A DNA stretch of 5,326 nucleotides from assembly GCA_013180565.1 (NCBI GenBank), contig QBUN01000260.1, positions 1 through 5,326 of the forward strand. The letters are read 5' to 3'. The DNA is from Candidatus Methanophaga sp. GoMg3.2. Lineage in GTDB: Archaea; Halobacteriota; Syntropharchaeia; Alkanophagales; Methanospirareceae. Below the pieces are notes generated by a model. The model saw only the letters and a list, made by a program, of their open reading frames with translations. It ran no database searches and was not told where the DNA came from. Each line of letters opens with the position of its first letter. Positions within the stretch are counted from its first letter, which is position 1. The position numbers were made by a program, and so were the translations under genes. This document shows positions 1-5,326 of this stretch, piece after piece.

Positions 1-31
1 GTTCATACCTAACCTGTAAGAAATGTGTAAT

Positions 32-604
32 TTACCCATACAAAACAGCGAAGAGCCGTTTTTTTATGATGTGCCATATTTTTATCTGATTTTGAAAATC
101 GAGATTGGATGTTGGTTCGTCCAAGAGTAAAATTTTCGTCCCCTGCGCAAATGCTCGTGCCAACAAAACGAGTTGCCTCTGCCCCCCACTTAAAGCGGTA
201 TAAGGTTTGTCGGCGATATGCTCGATGCCAATCAGTTCTATTGCATTTATCGCTGCTTTGATATCCTTCTTTGACGGACCAAATGTCCCCCCCATATGAG
301 GTGTTCTGCCCATCAAAACAACCTCTTTAACCAAATACGGGAAGGGCGGTTTATGTTCTTGGGGCACATAAGCAATTAATTTTGCAATCTCCGCCTCCTT
401 CATCTTATTAATATTTTCATTATCCACGATCACATCGCCGTTTTCATAGTTGAGTAATCGTGCGATGCACTTCAGCAGAGTCGTTTTTCCGGTGCCATTT
501 GGCCCAAATAAGGCACATAGTTGCCCCTTTTCTACCTCGAACGATATATCCTGCAGTACTTTAAGACCTCCGTATTTAAAATGTAGATTTTCTGTTTTTA
601 GCAT
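32..604 (-). CDS. ABC transporter ATP-binding protein, FecE/BtuD type, C-terminally truncated
   Basis: This is the cytoplasmic ATPase that would power the permease encoded just upstream. Of the 190 residues, Walker A (GPNGTGKTT) is at 34-42, the Q-loop Gln at 82, the ABC signature LSGGQ at 138-142, Walker B ILLLDE at 158-163 and the D-loop SNLD at 166-169. The start lies 6 bases after the permease stop, and a GGTGA ribosome binding site overlaps that stop, as expected for a coupled permease-ATPase pair. Family members usually have about 250 residues. This one ends 21 residues after the D-loop, so the H-loop histidine and the C-terminal part are absent. I read the other two frames to the window edge and neither restores a recognisable H-loop. 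A deletion, rearrangement or uncorrected sequence error is possible. The family is certain. The substrate (iron chelate, heme or cobalamin) is inferred only from the partners. Confidence 0.9.
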   Translation of the reverse strand: MLKTENLHFKYGGLKVLQDISFEVEKGQLCALFGPNGTGKTTLLKCIARLLNYENGDVIVDNENINKMKEAEIAKLIAYVPQEHKPPFPYLVKEVVLMGRTPHMGGTFGPSKKDIKAAINAIELIGIEHIADKPYTALSGGQRQLVLLARAFAQGTKILLLDEPTSNLDFQNQIKIWHIIKKRLFAVLYG

Positions 605-610
605 TTTAGG

Positions 611-616
611 TCACCC
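611..616 (-). promoter_or_regulatory. Ribosome binding site of the ABC ATPase gene
   Basis: The minus strand reads GGGTGA, 6 bases before the ATG at 604. Its last three bases are the stop codon of the permease gene. This fixes the ATPase start and indicates translational coupling of the two transporter genes. Confidence 0.6.
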
Positions 617-1699
617 GAAAAAAATGTTTTTCTTTGTTCTTAGCAAATATATCAAATATGGTGCTCCGAGTATGGATGTTATAATTCCAACTGGAATCTC
701 CGCTGTTGTTAGTGTGCGGGCAAGGGTATCGCAAATAATTAGAAATATGGCACCCATAATCGCAGCCGATGGTATAAGAAATCTGTGGTCAGGACCTATT
801 AGCAATCGAGCGGCATGGGGCATCATCAAACCGACCCAAGCAATAATTCCCACGACAGAGACCGATAGAGCAGTTACAAATGTTGCAAGTGTGATAAGAA
901 TGATTTTTGTTCTCTCTGTATTTATGCCGAGAGTTTTTGCTTCCTCTTCACCCATTGATAGCACATTAAGCTTCCAGCCCATCGTCCATAGCACGAATGA
1001 ACAAACAACGACCACGGGAACTATCAGATATATATCACTCCAGGATGCATAATAAAATCCGCCCATCAACCAAAAAACGATCTCCCTCAATCCTGCATCT
1101 GTCGAGATATATTTTAATATTGATATCAATGAACCAAATAGCGAGCCAATGATAACGCCTGCTAAAATCAAGGTTACGAGCGGTGTTTGCCCCCTAACCC
1201 TTGCCAATGAGTATGCACCGAAAACGGCGACCATCCCAAAGATAAATGCTGAAATTTGAAGAGAGAAAAGAAATGCTGGAAATACAATTGCAATTGCAGC
1301 TCCAAACGCCGCGCCAGCAGAAACACCGAGAATGAATGGCTCGACCAAGGGATTTCTAAACGTGCCTTGATACACAGCGCCAGCAGATGCTAGTGCCATT
1401 CCCACTGCGATCGCAAGCAATATACGTGGCATTCTTATATTCCAAACAATTGTGTTAAAGAGACTATTGGTTTGAGTAGAAGTTGCAAAAATGTTTATAT
1501 TGTCCAGCACCACTTTGTACACTGCTATTAGTGGTATAGGATACGCTCCTCGCGTTAATGCCACTAATGCTGCAAATATTAAAGAAGCGAGTAGGGCTAT
1601 AATAAATGTCACCTTAGTCCTGTTTGAAAATACTATGCCTTCACTTTTATAATCAAATGTGATGCTAGTATCCTTTATTTCATCATTATTCTCGTTCAT
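611..1699 (-). CDS. FecCD/BtuC-family ABC transporter permease
   Basis: This integral membrane permease of 362 residues has the usual length for the FecCD family, which imports iron-siderophore, heme or cobalamin. A hydrophilic N-terminus of about 30 residues precedes the first membrane helix (about 31-49), and further hydrophobic segments run through to about 353. Family hallmarks are the RMPR motif at 89-92 followed by a small-residue helix, the GTFRNPLVEPFILG block at 112-125, the cytoplasmic coupling segment GEEEAKTLGIN at 250-260, and the GLMMPHAARLL block at 290-300 followed by EIPVGIITSILGAP at 334-347. The gene looks intact. Its ATG overlaps the stop of the preceding chimeric fragment in an ATGA tetranucleotide and has no strong ribosome binding site. 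The ATPase follows after 6 bases. It is the only clearly undamaged transporter component here. The family is sure, the substrate unknown. Confidence 0.95.
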   Translation of the reverse strand: MNENNDEIKDTSITFDYKSEGIVFSNRTKVTFIIALLASLIFAALVALTRGAYPIPLIAVYKVVLDNINIFATSTQTNSLFNTIVWNIRMPRILLAIAVGMALASAGAVYQGTFRNPLVEPFILGVSAGAAFGAAIAIVFPAFLFSLQISAFIFGMVAVFGAYSLARVRGQTPLVTLILAGVIIGSLFGSLISILKYISTDAGLREIVFWLMGGFYYASWSDIYLIVPVVVVCSFVLWTMGWKLNVLSMGEEEAKTLGINTERTKIILITLATFVTALSVSVVGIIAWVGLMMPHAARLLIGPDHRFLIPSAAIMGAIFLIICDTLARTLTTAEIPVGIITSILGAPYLIYLLRTKKNIFFG

Positions 1700-2082
1700 A
1701 CTTGCATCTTTACACTTTTATCTATTCTCAAAAAAAAGAAAGAGGGGGGTATTGTTCTCATCCTATTATTTCCAGCAAATATCTGTTCTGAAGACATTAT
1801 AGGGTTTCTTACGCCTCTAAAAGCAGTCTTCGCGTTGACGATATTCCCCCGGAAAACAGACACTATACTGTCTATACCGCTTACAAAACCGGTACCCCCT
1901 TCCCTCTCCGCCCAATGTGGTGCATCGATATACAGCACATGTGGTTTATCTTCTTCCTCCTTTTCTTCTTTAACTCCTACTTTAACCACTGCAGCATTCC
2001 AATTCGCTTCTGTTGCTTCTAGTGTTGCCCTCTCACCCTCAATAATGCTATCATCCTCATTTCTCTCAACAAACATTTTCAT
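1696..2082 (-). pseudogene. Chimeric remnant: cohesin C-terminus joined to a piece of substrate-binding protein
   Basis: This open frame of 128 residues has no signal peptide and is no complete domain. Residues 17-37 (ERATLEATEANWN onwards) match the last strands of the cohesin domain in the anchored protein upstream (ERATPEVIEVNWN onwards, its residues 166-186). After a Glu/Lys-rich joint at 38-46, residues 43-100 align with residues 288-345 of the dockerin-linked binding protein, from EEDKP to PIMSSEQ, with about 36 of 58 identical by eye. The match ends abruptly after SSEQ, and the remaining 28 residues resemble nothing in the window. The divergence suggests an older paralogue rather than a fresh copy. 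The frame is open, has an AGG five bases before its ATG and overlaps the permease start, so it may still be translated and help couple the permease. It cannot form a binding protein. Confidence 0.75.
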
Positions 2083-2126
2083 TCATACCTGCTCAACCTT
2101 CATCCCCTAAAAATCGCCGATCTATT

Positions 2127-3511
2127 TCATGGCGACGTTATTCCTAGGTAGTATAGCAACTTTGCTTCCTTGAGCTCTTCTACGGTCTCATCATCTACAT
2201 GGTATAAACCTTGGAAATAGTTACCAATCCATTCATCAAGATCGATATCCTTAAACCGCTCAGGATAAACCGCTTTTGCCTCAATCATTAGATTTATTGG
2301 AAACTCCAGTCTTTCACTTCTGCACGGTGTAGGAGCAAGAGTATAAACTCTTTTATCCTTTAGTGCCCTTAAGTCCTGAATGTTTTTGAATCTCTCTCTT
2401 CTTCATACATTTCTCTTGGCGGATGAAATCCGCCATATGATGTGATTATTATTATATCTGGGTCTAGGTTTAACAATTGCTCTGATGACATTATAGGGAC
2501 TCCTACACCGGTATAAGCATTTTTGGCATTGACAATTTTCTCCAAGAGACTAGATTCTATCTGGTCTACACCAAATACAAAACCGACACCACCTTCCTTC
2601 CCTGCCGATGATGGCGCACCGAAATACAACACCTTAGGTTTGTCTTCTTCTTTTATATCCTCGGTTCTCTCTAGGATAAACTGCACATGCGAATCCAGAT
2701 ATTCATTTATTTCCGCTGCCTTTTCTTGGTTGTCAAATATTTCTCCAAGAAGTTCTATTTCTTCGTACATCGTACTAATATCTGGGTCATCATAACAATT
2801 CAGATATTTTAGAACAATAACAGGTATACCCATCCCTCTTATTGTCGAAATTGGTCTGTTAAAGTCTTCTTCAGGGCAACTACAATCGTCTCTTACTATT
2901 AAAAGATCTGGATCGATTGACGCTATCGTTTCAACATTTACTATACCATATGGCCCTTTACCAAAACCACCGACATTCGGAAGTTCTTTGATTTTTGGGA
3001 CAAGCACAAGCCTCACTTTTATATCAGCAGTATAATCTGTACCATTATATATGTAGCTATATTTTGACTTCCCCGGGGCGTAACTACCACCAACTAATTT
3101 ATCTTCTACACCAAAAATATACATTGTAGTGTCAATGAGTGAACGGCTCATTGCAATAACTCTTTCTGGTGGTTGAGGGATTGTTACCGCTTTATCGGCC
3201 ATATCTAATAGCGTAAGCTCCTTTTCTTTTCCAAGGACGATTAACTTTGCCTGACCTATATCCAGCATGCTTATTTTTCCATCGTAATTCGCATCTGCCA
3301 ACCTCGTCTCTGGTTTCTCCTTAAAAAGTACCAGTTTTATATACGTTACATCACGCATATCAACAGTCCTGTCTTCATTTGCATCACCATAAACAAATGC
3401 TCTTGGTGTATATGCACTGCTTTCATTCGCAAGTACAGGGGATGCCATAGACGCCAGTAGCATTGCACTTAATATTATTCCAATTATTCCCATTGGGATT
3501 GCTTTTTTCAT
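2127..3511 (-). CDS. Secreted dockerin-containing ABC substrate-binding protein (FecB/TroA-like fold), frameshifted
   Basis: This is the extracellular ligand-binding component for the FecCD permease. Numbered from the ATG at 3511, a signal peptide covers 1-28 (cleavage after VLA) with no lipobox Cys. A dockerin follows at about 42-94, with two EF-hand-like calcium loops, DANEDRTVDMRD (43-54) and DANYDGKISMLD (73-84). The binding-protein fold starts near 99. The first frame ends at 2369, but homologous-looking sequence continues in another frame from base 2390 to a TGA at 2127-2129, including a C-terminal lobe (CRSERLEFPINLMIEAK, then DEWIGNYFQGLY). Removing two bases of a GA tract gives one protein of about 460 residues with the join after residue 373. 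I chose 3511 over the ATG at 3577 because it has a ribosome binding site and starts directly on the signal peptide. Cysteines at 210 and 212 (DDCSC) are unusual. Substrate unknown. Confidence 0.88.
2391..2399 (-). other. Dinucleotide tract at the frameshift in the binding-protein gene
   Basis: The plus strand reads tctctctct, which is AGAGAGAGA on the coding strand. Reading through gives the tail RDSKTFRT and a stop. Dropping two bases gives EEERFKNIQDLRALKDKRVY, which continues the family's C-terminal lobe for 87 residues. Short dinucleotide tracts are prone to slippage, so this could be a true mutation, a switchable tract or a sequencing/assembly error. Confidence 0.8.
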
Positions 3512-3520
3512 TTTTTTCTT

Positions 3521-3529
3521 ATCACTTCC
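3521..3529 (-). promoter_or_regulatory. Ribosome binding site of the dockerin-binding protein gene
   Basis: The coding strand reads GGAAGTGAT, close to the archaeal consensus GGAGGTGAT, and ends 9 bases before the ATG at 3511. The longer alternative start at 3577 has no such site, only repeated GATAA units, and would put 22 charged residues ahead of the signal peptide. The site therefore decides the start. Confidence 0.7.
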
Positions 3530-3576
3530 TTTTACTTTATTATTCTTGCATTCTATTCCATTCCTTCCTTTTCTCA

Positions 3577-3600
3577 TCTTGTCTTATCTTATCTTATCTC
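3577..3600 (-). repeat. Short purine-rich GATAA tandem repeat between genes
   Basis: On the coding strand, three perfect GATAA(G) units and two degenerate ones (GACAA, GATGA) run from the stop codon of the cohesin-anchor gene into the gap before the dockerin gene. The TAA stop of the anchor gene is part of the first unit. The rest of the 82-base gap is strongly purine-rich and shows no convincing TATA box or hairpin. No function is claimed. Confidence 0.5.
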
Positions 3601-4469
3601 CTTCTTACCAGAATATACGCAATTGCCGACACCAGCGCAATTGCAAATACCGCCTCAAATCCAGGTATCGGTGTTGGTGTAGGCCTAGACTTTTTCTCGG
3701 GCATTGCTGTTGGCTTTGGTGTCTCTTCGAGTGCTAATGTAGGCGTAGGCGATTCTGTCACGTTTGCCTCAGGTGTAGGTGTTTCTGTCTCTTTTACCTC
3801 AGGTGTAAATGTTTCTGTCACATTTGCCTCAGATGTAGGTGATTCTGTCACATTTGCCCCAGGTGTAGGTGTGGGTTCTTCTTCCTCTTCTTCGTCTTTC
3901 TCCTCTTCTTCAACCGCCACTTTAACAAGTGCACCATTCCAATTTACTTCTATTACTTCTGGTGTCGCCCTTTCGTCTTCAAAGACGTATTTCACAAGTT
4001 CCCCCTCTGCTATTTCTAATGCACTTTCGTCTCCTGCGTCACCCTCTACCTTGAACGTTATTCTCGCTAAATATCCCAAGCCACTCACGGTGGTATCTCC
4101 TGAAAGCTCCAGCATCACTTTTATCGTGTCTGAATCCATAGGTGCCCACATGGCTACCGGTATTTCCGTATCATCTATGCTGCCATCTGTAACGTCATCC
4201 ACCTTCACTACCTTATGATCAAAAGTGAGATCGAACATCCCGCTATTGAAGTCCGTGATGCTTTCCACGTCTATGGTCACATCAAAAGTCTCTTTTTCTT
4301 CTACATATTCCGGTGCATTAACCGAAACTTCCGCTTCTTGCGCTATTACTGGTGTAACTGTGAGAAACGCAACTGCTATCGCTATCAAGACGAGTAAAAC
4401 TGATATACCAGTTCCTGACATTGGCAACATTAAGATATTCCCGCTATTTTTTCCTCTCTCTTCCATCAC
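3594..4469 (-). CDS. Cell-surface cohesin-domain protein with PGF-CTERM anchor
   Basis: This protein of 291 residues appears built to display one cohesin on the cell surface. A signal peptide or N-terminal membrane segment covers about 20-43 (cleavage after PVIA). A cohesin-like beta domain follows at about 47-186. Then come an acidic run at 187-198, a Thr/Pro-rich stalk with NVT glycosylation sequons at about 199-265, and a C-terminal signal: PGF at 269-271, a hydrophobic helix at 272-288 and three arginines. In archaea such PGF-CTERM tails are known to be processed by archaeosortase ArtA and replaced by a lipid anchor. The frame may start at GTG (4469) or at the adjacent ATG (4466), with GGAG 10 or 13 bases upstream. 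It sits 41 bases after a multi-cohesin gene and 82 bases before the dockerin-bearing binding protein, which makes it a natural docking partner. Binding is inferred, not shown. Confidence 0.88.
   Translation of the reverse strand: MMEERGKNSGNILMLPMSGTGISVLLVLIAIAVAFLTVTPVIAQEAEVSVNAPEYVEEKETFDVTIDVESITDFNSGMFDLTFDHKVVKVDDVTDGSIDDTEIPVAMWAPMDSDTIKVMLELSGDTTVSGLGYLARITFKVEGDAGDESALEIAEGELVKYVFEDERATPEVIEVNWNGALVKVAVEEEEKDEEEEEEPTPTPGANVTESPTSEANVTETFTPEVKETETPTPEANVTESPTPTLALEETPKPTAMPEKKSRPTPTPIPGFEAVFAIALVSAIAYILVRRR
3748..3867 (-). repeat. Four 30-bp in-frame repeats encoding the Thr/Pro/NVT stalk
   Basis: Four consecutive 30-base units (3748-3777, 3778-3807, 3808-3837, 3838-3867) encode variants of the ten-residue unit TPEANVTESP. 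Three of the four keep an N-x-T sequon; the fourth (EVKETETP) has lost it. This is typical of an extended, glycosylated surface stalk whose length can change by slippage. Confidence 0.85.
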
Positions 4470-4479
4470 CTTCTCATGT

Positions 4480-4490
4480 CTCCTTACTCC
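4480..4490 (-). promoter_or_regulatory. Ribosome binding site(s) of the cohesin-anchor gene
   Basis: The coding strand carries GGAG twice (4487-4490 and 4480-4483) in the 41-base gap after the upstream stop. The nearer copy is 10 bases from the GTG at 4469 and 13 from the ATG at 4466, which slightly favours the GTG start. The gap is too short for an obvious separate promoter. Confidence 0.45.
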
Positions 4491-4510
4491 TTATTTTCCC
4501 TTGCTGTCAA

Positions 4511-5326
4511 CTACTGCGGACCGACAATAACCTCGTCATCAATCCACTCCGCAGGTATCGCTTCCGCTTCTGTGTTCACCAACAGACCATCGGATATGTC
4601 TAACACGCTTTTATCCCCAGCCGTACCCACCACCTCGAAACTTATCGTCGCTAAATTACCGGACCCGTTTACACCTGCAATCCCCGAGACGTCAAGGATC
4701 ACTCTTATTGTGTCATTATCCAAACGCTCCCAATCACTTACCGGTATTGTTGCTCCGTCTATGCTGCCATCTCCAACGTCGGTAACGTTCACCACGCTCG
4801 AATCGAATGCCAGGTCAAACTGCCCTGAGTTGAAATTCTCAACACTATCCACGTCTACGCTTGCATCAAAAGTTCCCTCTACGTACTCGGGTGCATTTAC
4901 GCTTACTTGCACCGGCATCGTGCCAACAGTAACCTCGACATTAATCCACTCTGCGAGTATCGCTTCCGCTTCTGTATTCACTAGCAGTCCGTTGGATATG
5001 TTTAACATGCTTTTAGCTCCTACCTCACCTACCGCTGCAAAATGTATCGTCGCTAAATTACCGGACCCATTTACGCCAGCAATCCCTGAGACCTCAAGAA
5101 TCACCCTTATAGTATCATTATCCAAACGCTCCCAATCACTTACCGGTATTGTCTCTCCATCCAAGTACCCATCTCCGACATCGGTAACGTTCACCACGCT
5201 CGAATCGAATGCCATATCGAACTGCCCCGAGTTAAAATCCGTAATGCTATCTACATATATGCTAGCATCAAAAGTACCCAGTACGTATTCGGGCGCATTT
5301 GCAGTGACATTTACAGTAGCTTCGGT
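4511..5326 (-). CDS. Multi-cohesin secreted protein, 3' part (N-terminus beyond the window)
   Basis: The frame is open to the window edge and gives 271 residues before the stop. They form two tandem cohesin-like domains with a period of 134 residues. Each runs from an NAPEYV strand through FNSGQFD, DSSVVNVTDVGDG, SDWERLDNDTIRVIL, a GIAGVNGSGNLATI segment and a closing LLVNTEAEAI..EW strand. The internal Met at 5215 lies inside the first domain and is not a start. N-glycosylation-type sequons (NVT, NGS, NIS) are frequent, as expected for an exported protein. The chain ends right after the second domain (VIVGPQ) with no anchor helix or PGF motif, unlike the neighbour downstream. It may be a soluble scaffold or be attached through its unseen N-terminal part. 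Cohesins normally bind dockerins; the dockerin-bearing binding protein encoded two genes on is the obvious candidate. How many further cohesins precede is unknown. Confidence 0.85.
   Translation of the reverse strand, partial: TEATVNVTANAPEYVLGTFDASIYVDSITDFNSGQFDMAFDSSVVNVTDVGDGYLDGETIPVSDWERLDNDTIRVILEVSGIAGVNGSGNLATIHFAAVGEVGAKSMLNISNGLLVNTEAEAILAEWINVEVTVGTMPVQVSVNAPEYVEGTFDASVDVDSVENFNSGQFDLAFDSSVVNVTDVGDGSIDGATIPVSDWERLDNDTIRVILDVSGIAGVNGSGNLATISFEVVGTAGDKSVLDISDGLLVNTEAEAIPAEWIDDEVIVGPQ
4511..5326 (-). repeat. 402-bp tandem direct repeat encoding cohesin domains
   Basis: Two copies are offset by exactly 402 bases. Identical stretches include 38 bases (4713-4750 and 5115-5152) and 34 bases (4779-4812 and 5181-5214). 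Identity extends through synonymous positions, which points to recent duplication or gene conversion rather than selection on protein alone. The upstream copy is cut by the window edge only at its start. Confidence 0.85.

Noticed and set aside
1..6. Possible start (ATG AAC) of a further downstream gene
   Set aside because: An AGGT precedes it on the minus strand, but only two codons are inside the window, so nothing can be supported.
450..1052. Plus-strand open frame of 200 codons
   Set aside because: It is antisense to the ATPase and permease, both of which have unmistakable family motifs. No recognisable domain was seen in the plus-strand translation.
1835..2110. Plus-strand Ser/Thr-rich open frame, with a similar one at 2523-2795
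   Set aside because: Both are complements of the homologous binding-protein segments. They resemble each other only because their opposite strands are paralogous.
3512..3577. Earlier ATG start for the binding protein
   Set aside because: It has no ribosome binding site and would add 22 charged residues before a normal signal peptide. The ATG at 3511 has a good site.
3512..3593. Separate promoter for the binding-protein and transporter genes
   Set aside because: The gap is purine-rich and shows no convincing TATA box or BRE, so read-through from upstream is simpler.
3748..3867. 30-bp repeats as a possible CRISPR array
   Set aside because: The units are contiguous without spacers, imperfect and in frame, and encode a Thr/Pro/NVT stalk.
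3463..4218. Long plus-strand open frame of 251 codons
   Set aside because: It lies antisense to the cohesin-anchor gene. Its Val/Ser-rich repeats are just the complement of the Thr/Pro/Glu stalk and acidic run, and the minus-strand frame has clear domains.

Overview
The window looks archaeal, most likely from an anaerobic euryarchaeote such as an ANME-1/Methanophagales-like or Archaeoglobi-like lineage. The support is a Pro-Gly-Phe / transmembrane / Arg-rich C-terminal tail of the PGF-CTERM (archaeosortase) type, cohesin and dockerin domains outside a cellulase context, N-glycosylation sequons in a Thr/Pro stalk, and GGAG/GGTGA-type ribosome binding sites. The taxon is inferred from gene content only. 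All genes lie on the minus strand with short gaps or overlaps, so the window reads as one transcription unit running from 5326 towards 1.

In transcription order: (1) 5326-4511, the 3' part of a secreted protein with two tandem cohesin-like domains. (2) 4469-3594, a complete surface protein with a signal peptide, one cohesin domain, an acidic linker, a Thr/Pro glycosylation-type stalk and a PGF-CTERM anchor. (3) 3511-2127, a secreted substrate-binding protein of the FecB/TroA-like fold with a dockerin at its N-terminus; the reading frame is broken by two extra bases in a GA dinucleotide tract near 2391-2399. (4) 2082-1696, a short chimeric remnant whose first part matches the end of a cohesin domain and whose second part matches the middle of the binding protein. 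(5) 1699-611, a complete FecCD/BtuC-type permease. (6) 604-32, the matching ABC ATPase, which stops before its H-loop.

Together the genes suggest an importer of the iron-siderophore/cobalamin/heme class whose binding protein has no lipid anchor or membrane anchor of its own. It would instead be held at the cell surface by dockerin-cohesin contact with an archaeosortase-anchored cohesin protein and possibly a multi-cohesin scaffold: cellulosome-type assembly applied to nutrient uptake. The substrate cannot be read from the sequence.

Three lesions sit in the downstream half: the frameshift, the chimeric fragment and the ATPase truncation. They mean either that this copy is decaying or rearranging, or that the assembly carries errors. 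No RNA gene, CRISPR array, insertion sequence, clear promoter or terminator was found. No gene-free stretch exceeds 300 bases once the frameshifted 3' end of the binding-protein gene is counted.
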